The notes: generated from the letters alone by a model not told the origin. Shown: positions 8,628 through 16,285, numbered from the stretch's first letter. The stretch: 32,414 bases of DNA from Caulobacter sp. (GCA_030652755.1 JAUSPV010000194.1:1-32414), one strand, 5' to 3'. Program-made: numbers and translations.

Positions 8628-9953
8628 ATGCTCAAGCTAGCCCGCCGCGCCTATCTCGCACTCGCCCTGTTCGCCAGCCTGGCGGCCGTCCTTGTCGCGC
8701 CCGGCCTCGCGCAGGCCCAGGTCCCCTACCTGTCCCTCCCGGCCAGCGAGCCCAAGTACGCGGCGATCGTGGTCGACGCCAACACCGGCGAGGTCCTGTA
8801 CGCCAAGCGCGCCGACAGTCCGCGCTATCCCGCCTCGATCACCAAGGTCATGACCATGTACCTGGTCATGGAGGCGATGTCCGAAGGCCGGGTGAAGCCG
8901 ACCGACATGGTCACCATCTCCGCCCGCGCCGCTTCGCAGCCGCCGACCAAGCTGGGCGTGGCCGCCGGAGACCAGGTCAGCGTCGATGACGCCCTCAAGG
9001 CGCTGGCCACCCGCTCGGCCAACGACATGGCCGTGGCCCTGGCCGAGCATATCGGCGGCACGGAACAACGCTTCGCCGCCCTGATGACCCTGCGCGGCCA
9101 GGAGTTGGGCATGAGCAACACGCGGTTCATGAACGCGTCCGGCCTCCCCGACAGCCGCCAGATCTCCAGCGCCCGCGACATCGCCATCATGTCGCGCGCC
9201 GTGATGCGCGATTTCCCGCAGTATTACGGCTACTTCAGCATCAAGTCCTTCACCTTCCGGGGACGGCTGATCACGGGCCACAACCGTCTGATGGGCCAGT
9301 TCGCCGGCATGGACGGCCTCAAGACCGGCTACATCAACGCCTCGGGCTTCAACCTGGCGGCCTCGGCCGTGCGCGACGGCCGCCGGCTGATCGCGGTGGT
9401 GCTCGGCGGCCGCTCGTCGGCGACGCGCGACGACCATGTCGAGGATCTGCTGCTGACCGGGTTCGACGTGCTCAAGCGCCGCTCGCTCGGCGAGAGCATC
9501 ACGGTCGCCCAATCCATGTTCGAGCCGGTGATCGACGGACCGGTGATCCGTCCGCCGACCGCCATGGGCGACGCCGGCGACACGGGCGGCCTGCGGGTCG
9601 TCCTGACCGACGGCCCTGCTCCGGCCTATCCGATGACGGTGCAGCGCTCGATGGCGCCGATCGCCGATCCGGTCTCCAGACCCGCGCCCGCCCCGAAGGC
9701 GGCGGCGAAGAAGCCGCGCGGCAAGTACGTGGTCCAGGCCGGCGCCTTCAAGTCCAAGGACCAGGCGCGCCAGCAGCTGAAGCTGATCCAGAAGCGGTTC
9801 TCCTCGAGCTTCTCGGACGCAGAGGCCGATATCGGCGGCGCCGTGGGCGGCTATTATCGGGTCCGGTTCGAGGGCATGACCGCCGACGCGGCCCAGACCG
9901 CCTGCAAGACCCTCAAGGCCAAGAAGCAGGCCTGCATGGTCGTCGCGCCGTAA
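8628..9953 (+). CDS. D-alanyl-D-alanine carboxypeptidase (PBP5/DacF-like, S11) with C-terminal SPOR domain
   Basis: A 441-residue exported penicillin-binding protein. A Sec signal peptide covers residues 1-31 (hydrophobic LALALFASLAAVLV core, cleavage after AQA). The three active-site motifs of family S11 are present: Ser70-x-x-Lys73 (SITK), Ser130-Ala-Asn132, and Lys232-Thr-Gly. The enzyme removes the terminal D-Ala of peptidoglycan pentapeptides in the periplasm. After an Ala/Pro-rich linker, residues about 366-441 form a SPOR domain (KYVVQAGAFKSKDQARQQLK ... GGYYRVRFEGM), which binds denuded glycan at division sites, so septal recruitment is likely. No amphipathic C-terminal membrane helix is seen; the SPOR domain occupies that end. 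The gene is monocistronic, with a terminator just downstream. Confidence 0.93.
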   Translation: MLKLARRAYLALALFASLAAVLVAPGLAQAQVPYLSLPASEPKYAAIVVDANTGEVLYAKRADSPRYPASITKVMTMYLVMEAMSEGRVKPTDMVTISARAASQPPTKLGVAAGDQVSVDDALKALATRSANDMAVALAEHIGGTEQRFAALMTLRGQELGMSNTRFMNASGLPDSRQISSARDIAIMSRAVMRDFPQYYGYFSIKSFTFRGRLITGHNRLMGQFAGMDGLKTGYINASGFNLAASAVRDGRRLIAVVLGGRSSATRDDHVEDLLLTGFDVLKRRSLGESITVAQSMFEPVIDGPVIRPPTAMGDAGDTGGLRVVLTDGPAPAYPMTVQRSMAPIADPVSRPAPAPKAAAKKPRGKYVVQAGAFKSKDQARQQLKLIQKRFSSSFSDAEADIGGAVGGYYRVRFEGMTADAAQTACKTLKAKKQACMVVAP

Positions 9954-9977
9954 GCGCCCCAGCGGCGCCGACTTCGG

Positions 9978-10012
9978 AAGGGCGCGGTTGATGACCGCGC
10001 CCTTTGCGTTTT
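9978..10012 (+). terminator. Rho-independent terminator after the carboxypeptidase gene
   Basis: An 11-bp stem, AAGGGCGCGGT (9978-9988) and ACCGCGCCCTT (9994-10004), around a TGATG loop, followed by TTTGCGTTTT. It begins 25 bases after the stop codon. Confidence 0.88.
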
Positions 10013-10030
10013 GCGAACCGATGCGGGGAT

Positions 10031-10049
10031 CCTCGCCACGCAGGCGAGG
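10031..10049. other. Short GC-rich hairpin downstream of the J-domain gene
   Basis: CCTCGCC-ACGCA-GGCGAGG is a 7-bp perfect stem between two convergent genes. It could help end the J-domain transcript, but no T-run follows on the - strand. Confidence 0.4.
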
Positions 10050-10072
10050 CTGACGGGGGTGGGTGCGCCACC

Positions 10073-10495
10073 CTACTTCTTCAGCAGCGTATCCCGCGCC
10101 GCGTTGAGGCGCGCCGCAAGGCCGCTGGTGCCGCCGGCGTCAGGGTGCACGGCGCGGATCAGCCGTCCGTAGGCGGCCTGGATTTCCTCCCGCGAGGCCC
10201 CCTCGCCGACGCCGAGGATCTCACGAGCCTCGGTCAGGGTGGCGTCATCGGGTCCTGGCGACGACCGGGACGCGGCCCCGCGTCCCATGAAGACCAGACC
10301 AACGCCGAGAGCCGACAAGAGAGCGCCGGGGAGATAGCGACCGCTGGCCGCCAGCAGTCCGCCCGCCGCGACAATGGCGCCGCCGACGCTGCCGGCGACG
10401 ATCTTCATCTCGCGCTTCATGAACAGCGGCCGCGCGCGGCGTCCGGCCCAGACGAGCAGGCCGAACAGGACGACGCCGATCAGGATGTAGAGCAT
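10073..10495 (-). CDS. Membrane-anchored J-domain protein
   Basis: A 140-residue protein. The N-terminus is a membrane segment (LYILIGVVLFGLLVWAG, residues 2-18). A second hydrophobic region spans about residues 32-70 (AGSVGGAIVAAGGLLAA; LPGALLSALGVGLVFMG). A degenerate but recognisable J domain fills the C-terminus: EAREILGVGEGASREEIQAAYGRLIRAVHPDAGG, with the essential His-Pro-Asp that stimulates Hsp70 ATPase, then a short last helix (LAARLNAARDTLLKK). This Tim14/DjlA-like layout would place DnaK at the inner face of the membrane. The ATG at 10495 is favoured over longer frames because it gives the membrane segment at the extreme N-terminus. It lies 22 bases downstream of mipZ on the same strand and is probably co-transcribed with it. 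Confidence 0.87.
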   Translation of the reverse strand: MLYILIGVVLFGLLVWAGRRARPLFMKREMKIVAGSVGGAIVAAGGLLAASGRYLPGALLSALGVGLVFMGRGAASRSSPGPDDATLTEAREILGVGEGASREEIQAAYGRLIRAVHPDAGGTSGLAARLNAARDTLLKK

Positions 10496-10517
10496 GGCGC
10501 CGCTTGTAGCCCGCCCG

Positions 10518-11360
10518 CTACTCGGCGGCGAGCAATCGTTCGCCGGTCCAGGTCGAGAGCCCCACGGCGTGCAGCAGCGCCCGCAGCTCCTGTCGCGCGG
10601 CGACATGGGTCAGCGACACCGGGATCGGCCGCACCTTGGGCGACAGGTCGGCCACGGTCAGGCCGAAGGGGAACAGCTCGCGGTAGATGACCCGGTCGCG
10701 CAGGCCGGGACCGACGCGGAAACCGACGCGCTTGGCCAGCGCCATCAGGCGGTCATCCACCCGCTTGCGGTTGCGGGCCTCGACGCTGGCCAGGCGGTTG
10801 CGCAGCACCACCCAGTCCAGCGGCGCGCGCTGGCCGGCCAGGGCGCGGGCCTTGCGGGCCTCCCAGACGATCTCCGAATAGAGGCCCGGCTTCTGCAGCT
10901 CCAGGGTCACCGGATCCACGTGGCCCAGCATGTCGAAGTCGACAAAGCTGTCGTTCATCGGGGTGACGACCATGTCGGCGTGGGCGTGGGCGGTGCGCGA
11001 CAGGGCGGTGTTGCCGCCCGGGGTGTCGATGATCACGAACTCGGCGTCCTGGCGGGCGCGGTCGAAGGCCTCGTGAAAGCGCTCGATCTGCTCGGCGTCC
11101 GGCGCCCGGGCCAGGGCGACGCCGTCCTCGGCCGGGTGGCGGGCCAACGGCTGGGGCAGGACAACGCCGTTCGAAGCGCTCCAGAGCTGGCGGTTGGCGA
11201 AGAACCGCCCCGTCGACGACTGGCGCAGGTCGAGGTCGATCACCGCGACCGACGCGCCGCCGTGCAGCAGGCCGGTGGCCAGGTGGACGGCGATCGTCGA
11301 CTTGCCGGCGCCGCCCTTCTCGTTGCCGATGACAATGACATGTGGCTGGGTGGTGGCCAT
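10518..11360 (-). CDS. mipZ: MipZ, ParA/MinD-type ATPase positioning the division site
   Basis: A 280-residue P-loop ATPase with the deviant Walker A motif NEKGGAGKST (Lys15 and Lys20), switch I region IDLDLRQSS and Walker B/switch II IIDTPGG. Family blocks found in MipZ rather than ParA or MinD include VVTPMNDSFVDFDMLG, DPVTLELQKPGLYS, DWVVLRNRLASVEARNRKR and GPGLRDRVIYRELFPFGLT. In Caulobacter MipZ binds ParB near the poles, forms a gradient and inhibits FtsZ polymerisation, so the Z ring forms at mid-cell. There is no MinD-like C-terminal amphipathic helix; MipZ binds DNA instead. The gene is divergent from panC, and two GANTC methylation sites lie just upstream of its ATG. Confidence 0.96.
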   Translation of the reverse strand: MATTQPHVIVIGNEKGGAGKSTIAVHLATGLLHGGASVAVIDLDLRQSSTGRFFANRQLWSASNGVVLPQPLARHPAEDGVALARAPDAEQIERFHEAFDRARQDAEFVIIDTPGGNTALSRTAHAHADMVVTPMNDSFVDFDMLGHVDPVTLELQKPGLYSEIVWEARKARALAGQRAPLDWVVLRNRLASVEARNRKRVDDRLMALAKRVGFRVGPGLRDRVIYRELFPFGLTVADLSPKVRPIPVSLTHVAARQELRALLHAVGLSTWTGERLLAAE

Positions 11361-11372
11361 CTCGTGGTCCCC

Positions 11373-11388
11373 GAATCTGCGCCGACTC
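11373..11388 (-). promoter_or_regulatory. Pair of GANTC (CcrM) methylation sites upstream of mipZ
   Basis: GAATC at 11373-11377 and GACTC at 11384-11388 are 11 bp apart, about one helical turn, and 13-28 bp before the mipZ start codon. In Caulobacter, CcrM methylation with GcrA activates mipZ and ftsZ, and GANTC sites in the mipZ promoter are part of that mechanism. The sites are seen directly; regulation here is inferred by analogy. Confidence 0.6.
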
Positions 11389-11502
11389 AGCGTCGGACCT
11401 GAGCCGACGAGACACCCGTATGGTTACCGCTGCAATCGTACCGGGACGATTTGTCCACAGGCGGCTTGTCACAGGGGAAGGCCGCGCGATAAGCCGCGCG
11501 CC

Positions 11503-12363
11503 ATGACACAGACCGCCCTCCCCGTCGTCCGCACCGTCGCCGCGCTGCGCGCCCAGGTCTCCGCCTGGAAGCGCGAGGGTCTGCGCGTGGCCATGGTTCC
11601 GACCATGGGCGCCCTCCACGAGGGGCACCTGTCGCTGGTCCGGCTGGGCAACCAGATGGCCGACCGCACGGTGGCCTCGATCTTCGTCAATCCGGCCCAG
11701 TTCGCGCCGCACGAGGACTTCGACGCCTATCCGCGCGGCGAGGACCGCGACAGCGCCCTGCTGGCCGCCGCCGGCTGCGCGTTGCTGTTCGCGCCGACCG
11801 TGGGTGAGATGTATCCCGACGGCTTCGCGACCACGGTGAACGTCGCCACCGGCGTCTCCGAGCCGCTGGAGGGCGTGTCGCGGCCGCACTTCTTCGGCGG
11901 GGTGGCCACGGTGGTCTCCAAGCTGCTCAATCAGTGCCGGCCGGACGTCGCCATCTTCGGCGAGAAGGACTACCAGCAGCTGCTGGTCATCCGGCGCATG
12001 GCGCGTGACCTCGACCTGGGCGTCGAGATCGTCGGGGGACCGACCAGCCGCGAGGCCGACGACCTGGCCATGTCCTCGCGCAACGCCTACCTGACCCCCG
12101 AGGAACGCGAAGCCGCCGCCGCCCTGCCCGCCGCCATGGCCGCCGCCGTGGGATGGTTGCGCGAGGGACAGGCCGCCGAAGGCGTCGAGGGCCGAGTCAA
12201 GGCGATCCTCGGCGAGGCGGGCTTTGGCAAGATCGACTATGTCGAGGTCCGCGACGGCGAGACGCTGGAGCGGCTGGGCCCGGGGCCGGTGGGCTCCGGC
12301 GCGCGGGTGTTCGTCGCGGCGTGGATGGGGAAGACGCGGTTGATTGATAACTGGGGGGTGTAG
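11503..12363 (+). CDS. panC: Pantothenate synthetase
   Basis: A 286-residue enzyme that condenses pantoate and beta-alanine with ATP to pantothenate, the coenzyme A precursor. It belongs to the nucleotidylyltransferase superfamily. The HIGH-type motif is in VPTMGALHEGHLSLV; other signatures are IFVNPAQFAPHEDFDAYPR, the pantoate-binding FFGGVATVVSKLLN, FGEKDYQQLLVIRRM, and the KMSKS-like MSSRNAYL. Length is normal. The start at 11503 gives the usual MTQ...VVRTVAALR N-terminus; the best purine-rich ribosome site (AGGGGAAGG) is rather far upstream, so initiation may be weak. It is divergent from mipZ; panB is not adjacent. Confidence 0.96.
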   Translation: MTQTALPVVRTVAALRAQVSAWKREGLRVAMVPTMGALHEGHLSLVRLGNQMADRTVASIFVNPAQFAPHEDFDAYPRGEDRDSALLAAAGCALLFAPTVGEMYPDGFATTVNVATGVSEPLEGVSRPHFFGGVATVVSKLLNQCRPDVAIFGEKDYQQLLVIRRMARDLDLGVEIVGGPTSREADDLAMSSRNAYLTPEEREAAAALPAAMAAAVGWLREGQAAEGVEGRVKAILGEAGFGKIDYVEVRDGETLERLGPGPVGSGARVFVAAWMGKTRLIDNWGV

Positions 12364-12367
12364 GCGG

Positions 12368-12475
12368 TGCGTCCTTCGACACGCCGCTTCGCGGCTGCTC
12401 AGGATGACTAGGTTAGACAGCTGACCATCATAGTCATGCTGAGCAGCACCCGCAGGGTGCGTGTCGAAGCACGCA
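12368..12475. repeat. Long interrupted inverted repeat (alphaproteobacterial CTTCGACACGC-type element)
   Basis: The outer arms 12368-12384 (TGCGTCCTTCGACACGC) and 12459-12475 pair over 17 bases with one mismatch. The inner arms 12394-12410 (GCTGCTCAGGATGACTA) and 12431-12447 pair over 17 bases with one mismatch. The apex has a small GGTTAG/CTGACC stem. Between the arms each side has its own minor palindrome (CGCTTCGCG on the left, ACCCGCAGGGT on the right). The full unit fills the space between the convergent panC and DUF1489 genes. Elements beginning CCTTCGA...GCTCAGGATGA are common in intergenic DNA of alphaproteobacteria. Confidence 0.85.
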
Positions 12476-12481
12476 ACGCGA

Positions 12482-12889
12482 TCACCAAGCCCCCAGCTCC
12501 CTGAGCTGCCGCGCCAGATCCTGCGGCACCGCCTCCTCGCCCGCCACCGCCAGGTCCGGCGGGGCGTCGGCGGCCTCGAGGTAGCGCCAGCCCTGGAAGG
12601 CGCGGCGCGGCTGCGGGGCGGTCTCGATGAGGTCGGGCTTCAGGTAGATGCGGCAGGGCTGGGGCCCGCCCTCCTCCGTGACGATCTCGTCGATCGCCTG
12701 GCGGACCAGCACCTGGCCCTTGATCACCCAGTAGAGCGAGCCGCCGTCCAGCAGCTCGGCGGCCCGCTTGGGCGTCTGGCGCGTCGGCGCGACCGAGCGA
12801 TGGCCCTGCGCCGCGCGATGCGCCCGCCAGACCCGCAGGTCCGCGACGCTCTCGATGCCGACACAGAGCTTGATGAGGTGGAGGGGCAT
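12482..12889 (-). CDS. DUF1489 family protein
   Basis: A 135-residue conserved hypothetical protein of the alphaproteobacterial DUF1489 family (PF07370). Recognisable blocks are the N-terminal MPLHLIKLCVGIESVADL, then TRQTPKRAAELLDGGSLYWVIKGQVLVRQ, the PCRIYLKPDLIETAPQPRRAFQGWRYL core, and PPDLAV near the end. No enzymatic motif, signal peptide or membrane segment is visible, and the family has no assigned function. It is a stand-alone gene flanked on both sides by palindromic repeat elements. Confidence 0.88.
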   Translation of the reverse strand: MPLHLIKLCVGIESVADLRVWRAHRAAQGHRSVAPTRQTPKRAAELLDGGSLYWVIKGQVLVRQAIDEIVTEEGGPQPCRIYLKPDLIETAPQPRRAFQGWRYLEAADAPPDLAVAGEEAVPQDLARQLRELGAW

Positions 12890-12906
12890 GGGTGCTGAAT
12901 ATCGAT

Positions 12907-13082
12907 CCGCTCATCCTCGCGGAAGCGAGGACCCAGGCTTTTTTCGATGCAGCCGCTCATCGTGGTGATGGGCGGAGTTCGGGACAGACACCCCGGTGCC
13001 TGTCCCTGTGCGGCCCCACCAATCCCCGACCATGATTGCGTCGGCTGTAAACCTGGGTCCTCGCTTCCGCGAGGATGAGCGG
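12907..13082. repeat. Nested palindromic repeat cluster with 31-bp perfect inverted ends
   Basis: A 31-bp sequence at 12907-12937, beginning CCGCTCATCCTCGCGGAAGC, recurs as an exact reverse complement at 13052-13082. Each copy is itself a hairpin (TCCTCGC-GGAA-GCGAGGA). Between them lie a degenerate CCGCTCATC/GATGGGCGG palindrome near 12953-12976 and a GGGACAG-type hairpin at 12981-13006. No protein-coding content is seen. The block fills the interval between the DUF1489 gene and the end of the biotin carboxylase gene. Similar CGCTCATCCTCGCG units are frequent in Caulobacter-type genomes. Confidence 0.88.
12981..13006. repeat. GGGACAG-capped hairpin inside the nested cluster
   Basis: GGGACAGACACC and GGTGCCTGTCCC form a stem with one mismatch and a tiny loop. 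Its GGGACA/TGTCCC ends resemble the caps of the bipartite element at 6430-6507, suggesting one repeat family. Confidence 0.7.
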
Positions 13083-13084
13083 AG

Positions 13085-14977
13085 TTATTGGGGATCGAGG
13101 CGGACCAGCACCACGCCCTCGCTGACCTGCCCGCCGGCCTCGGCGGAGAGCTCGGCGACCACGCCGTCGAACGGCGCGGCCAGGGCGTGCTCCATCTTCA
13201 TGGCTTCCAGCACCAGCAGGGTCTGGCCCCGGGTCACCGTGTCGCCGGCCTTGACCGAGACCGAGACGATCTTGCCGGGCATGGGGGAGAGGATGGCGCC
13301 GTCGGATTCTCCTGCCTCCCCGCCCGCATGCGCCTTCGGACGGCGGAAGGAGAAGGCCTCACCCATCTCGAAGACCACGACCTCGTCATCATCGACAACC
13401 AGCAGGTCCTCGGGAAACAGGTCGACGTCCAGCAGGTCCGTCTCGAAGGCGGTTCCGCCGCACTCGATGGTCATCTTGCGGCGCGGGGCGGCGTTCAGGC
13501 GAAATCCGCTGGCGCCATCGAGAGGTGACCATGGAGTCGGTTCACCATCCCTGGACTGCAGCTCGGCGAGCGCCGTGGCGGCGATGCCGGCGACGACCGC
13601 GGTCGGGCGGCCCTCCCCCAGCAGTCCCTCCAGCCGCGCCTCGATGAAGCCTGTGTCCACGTCTCCCGCCACGAAGTCCGGATGACCGGCGCAGCGGGCG
13701 AGGAAGGCGGCGTTCGTCTTCACAGGCCAGACCTCGACCGAGGCGCAGGCGTCGGCCAGCCGCTCGGCGGCCTCTTCCCGCGTGGCGCCGTGGGCGATCA
13801 GCTTGGCGATCATCGGGTCGTAGAAGGGGCTGACCTCGCCGCCCTCCTCCACCGCGCTGTCCACACGCACCACGTCTTCCGGCAGCCGGAAGTGCGTCAG
13901 CCGCCCCGTGCTCGGCAAAAACCCCGTCGCCGGGTTCTCCGCGTAGAGCCGCGCCTCCATCGCCCAGCCGTCGAGCGTGATCTCGTCCTGGGTCAGCGGC
14001 AGCGGCTCGCCGGACGCCACGCGGAGCTGCCATTCGACCAGGTCCTGGCCGGTGACCATCTCGGTGACCGGGTGTTCGACCTGCAGCCGGGTGTTCATTT
14101 CCATGAACCAGATGCGGTCGGCGCGCAGGCCCTCGCTGGCGTCGGCGATGAACTCGACCGTGCCGGCGCCTTCGTAGCGGACGGCCCTCGCGGCCTTGAC
14201 GGCGGCGTCGCAGACGGCGGTCCGGGTGGCGGCGTCCATGCCCGGGGCCGGGGCCTCCTCGATGACCTTCTGGTGGCGGCGCTGCAGCGAGCAGTCGCGC
14301 TCATAGAGGTGGACGACATTGCCGTGGCTGTCGCCGAACACCTGCACCTCGATGTGGCGCGGGCGGGTGACGTACTTTTCCAGCAGCACCTTGTCGTCGC
14401 CGAAGCTGGCGGCGGCCTCGCGACGGCAGGAGGCGAGCGCGGCGAGGAAGTCGCCCTTCGCCTCGACCTTGCGCATGCCCTTGCCGCCGCCGCCGGCCAC
14501 GGCCTTGATCAGCACGGGATAGCCGATGGCCGCCGCTTCGGTTTCGAGACGGCCTTCGGTCTGGTCGTCGCCGAGATAGCCCGGCGTACAGGGCACGCCG
14601 GCGGCGATCATCAGGCTCTTGGCGGCATCCTTCAGGCCCATGGCGTTGATGGCGGCCGGTGGCGGGCCGACCCAGATCAGGCCCACGTCCTTCACCGCCT
14701 GGGCGAAGGCGGCGTTCTCGCTCAGAAAGCCGTAGCCGGGGTGGATGGCCTGGGCCCCCGTCGCCTTCGCCGCCGCCAGGATCTTCTCGGCGACGAGGTA
14801 GCTCTCCCGCGCCGGGGCCGGGCCGATCAGCACCGCCTCGTCGGCCTCGGCCACGTGCGGGGCCCTGGCGTCTGCTTCCGAATAGACGGCCACCGTCCGC
14901 ACGCCCAGGCGGCGGGCGGTGCGGATGATCCGGCGGGCGATCTCGCCGCGGTTGGCGATGAGCAGGCTTTCGATCAT
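13085..14977 (-). CDS. liuD: 3-methylcrotonyl-CoA carboxylase, biotin-containing alpha subunit
   Basis: A 630-residue acyl-CoA carboxylase alpha chain (also called mccA). Residues 1-445 are biotin carboxylase: LLIANRGEIARRIIRTARRLG, the ATP-grasp glycine loop AVAGGGGKGMRKV, ERDCSLQRRHQKVIEEAPAP, and MEMNTRLQVEHPVTEMVTG. The C-terminus is a biotinyl domain with EAMKMEH, and Lys594 is the biotin attachment site. It carboxylates biotin with ATP and bicarbonate; the beta subunit then transfers CO2 to 3-methylcrotonyl-CoA in leucine degradation. Propionyl-, acetyl- and geranyl-CoA carboxylase alpha chains look similar, but the neighbouring liuC and MccB-type beta subunit favour methylcrotonyl-CoA. 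It starts 10 bases after the liuC stop, so the two are surely co-transcribed. Confidence 0.93.
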   Translation of the reverse strand: MIESLLIANRGEIARRIIRTARRLGVRTVAVYSEADARAPHVAEADEAVLIGPAPARESYLVAEKILAAAKATGAQAIHPGYGFLSENAAFAQAVKDVGLIWVGPPPAAINAMGLKDAAKSLMIAAGVPCTPGYLGDDQTEGRLETEAAAIGYPVLIKAVAGGGGKGMRKVEAKGDFLAALASCRREAAASFGDDKVLLEKYVTRPRHIEVQVFGDSHGNVVHLYERDCSLQRRHQKVIEEAPAPGMDAATRTAVCDAAVKAARAVRYEGAGTVEFIADASEGLRADRIWFMEMNTRLQVEHPVTEMVTGQDLVEWQLRVASGEPLPLTQDEITLDGWAMEARLYAENPATGFLPSTGRLTHFRLPEDVVRVDSAVEEGGEVSPFYDPMIAKLIAHGATREEAAERLADACASVEVWPVKTNAAFLARCAGHPDFVAGDVDTGFIEARLEGLLGEGRPTAVVAGIAATALAELQSRDGEPTPWSPLDGASGFRLNAAPRRKMTIECGGTAFETDLLDVDLFPEDLLVVDDDEVVVFEMGEAFSFRRPKAHAGGEAGESDGAILSPMPGKIVSVSVKAGDTVTRGQTLLVLEAMKMEHALAAPFDGVVAELSAEAGGQVSEGVVLVRLDPQ

Positions 14978-14987
14978 GCGGCCCGGC

Positions 14988-15827
14988 CTACAGCGCCCAG
15001 CCCGGATTGCGCTTTTCGAGGAAGGCGCGGACGCCCTCCTGCCCTTCCTCGCTGGCGCGGCGGTCGGCGATCAGCCTGGCGGTTTCCTCGAGCAGCTCCT
15101 CGTCGATCGGCACGCCGGCGATGTCGTCGACCAGCGCCTTGGACGCGGCCACGGCGCCCGGCGCGCAGGCCATGATCTCGGTCGACAGGCGCTCCATGGC
15201 GTCGTCCAGATCGGCGGCGGCGGCGACCACCTCATCGACCAGGCCGATCTTCTCGGCGAAGGCGGCGTCGAAGATCCGGCCGGTGGCGAACAGGCTCTTG
15301 GCCCGGCGCGGGCCGATGGCGGCGACGACATGCGGGCTGATCGTCGCGGCGACCAGGCCCAGCTTGACCTCGGAGAAGGCGAACATCGCGTCCGGCGCGG
15401 CGACGGCGTAGTCGCAGGCGGCCACCAGTCCCGCGCCGCCGCCGAAGGCCGGGCCCTCGACCAGGGCGACGGTGAACTGGGGCAGCTCGCGCAGGGCCAG
15501 CAGCATCTCGGCCAGCAGCAGGGCGTCGGCGCGGTTCTCCGACACGGTCCAGTCGGCGGCCGAGCGCATCCACTCCAGGTCCGCCCCGGCGCTGAACGCG
15601 CCGCCGGCCCCGCGCAGGAAGACGATGCGCACGCCGTCGGCGTCCTTCAGCGTGTCGAAATGCTGGCTCAGCGCGGCGATCACCTCGGCGTTGAAGGCGT
15701 TCTTCCTGTCCGGGCGGTTGATCGTGATGACGGCCACGCCCGAGGGGCTGGCGTCGAGCTCGACCAGCGCGCTGAGCGCGTCGGTGTCGGTCAACTCGAC
15801 GAGGGGATCAGCGATGGGATTGGTCAT
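14988..15827 (-). CDS. liuC: Methylglutaconyl-CoA hydratase (enoyl-CoA hydratase family)
   Basis: A 279-residue crotonase-fold protein. The oxyanion-hole segments are FLRGAGGAFSAGADLEWM and EGPAFGGGAGLVAACDYAVA, and the acidic catalytic position is in FSEVKLGLVAATISPHVV. The SAGADLEWM and VKLGLVAATISP segments are typical of the AUH/LiuC subgroup that hydrates 3-methylglutaconyl-CoA to HMG-CoA. An N-terminal extension of about 25 residues precedes the first beta strand. AGGAGC lies at good distance from the ATG. It is followed after 10 bases by the carboxylase alpha gene. General enoyl-CoA hydratase activity cannot be excluded, but context supports leucine catabolism. Confidence 0.88.
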   Translation of the reverse strand: MTNPIADPLVELTDTDALSALVELDASPSGVAVITINRPDRKNAFNAEVIAALSQHFDTLKDADGVRIVFLRGAGGAFSAGADLEWMRSAADWTVSENRADALLLAEMLLALRELPQFTVALVEGPAFGGGAGLVAACDYAVAAPDAMFAFSEVKLGLVAATISPHVVAAIGPRRAKSLFATGRIFDAAFAEKIGLVDEVVAAAADLDDAMERLSTEIMACAPGAVAASKALVDDIAGVPIDEELLEETARLIADRRASEEGQEGVRAFLEKRNPGWAL

Positions 15828-15889
15828 GGGGGCTCCTTCGATAAGGTAGCTATACTCCGAGCCACATCGTGATTGTTAGCGGGTTCGGC

Positions 15890-16285
15890 ATGCAAGATCA
15901 GGTCAGGAACGGCTGGGAGGATTTCATCCTGGGCGGCCAGTTCGAAGCGATCCCCGACCCGTTCCTTTTCCGCGGCTCGTTTCGGTTCGCCTATCTGATT
16001 GACGGCTATGAGGTCGCGGGAAGTTTCGAGGCCCTCGCCAAGCTCGCCAACGGGATCGGCCAGGCGGCGGGGCCGGAAGGCCTGTGGTTCGGCGACGCCC
16101 GCACCCTGTGGCTGATCCTGTTCTTCGAGAACCGCCGCTGGAGGCATTTCGGCGATCCGCCGCAAGGTCAGGACGAAATCAGGCTCGATCGGCTGTGCCA
16201 GAAACTGCGCGAGGAGCTGGTGGCGATCGAGCCAGCGGACCGGTCGGCCTTCCTCGCCCCGCTGATCCCGCCGCCTACATCCTGA
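15890..16285 (+). CDS. Hypothetical protein, unrecognised
   Basis: An open frame of 131 codons from ATG 15890 (an in-frame GTG at 15869 would add seven residues). The protein is soluble, rich in aromatic residues ([34 protein letters not shown]) and has no signal peptide, Cys pair or catalytic motif I recognise. Codon use is GC-rich like its neighbours. It lies on the opposite strand inside the leucine-degradation cluster, between liuB and liuC, and its 3' end overlaps the liuB 3' end by 11 bases. No clear ribosome site precedes either start. A + strand gene placed here interrupts what is otherwise a - strand operon. Confidence 0.6.
   Translation: MQDQVRNGWEDFILGGQFEAIPDPFLFRGSFRFAYLIDGYEVAGSFEALAKLANGIGQAAGPEGLWFGDARTLWLILFFENRRWRHFGDPPQGQDEIRLDRLCQKLREELVAIEPADRSAFLAPLIPPPTS

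Noticed and set aside
11451-11459. TTGTCCACA, one base from a DnaA box, in the mipZ-panC interval
   Set aside because: A single near-match without AT-rich DNA or clustered boxes; no support for an origin or DnaA-controlled promoter.
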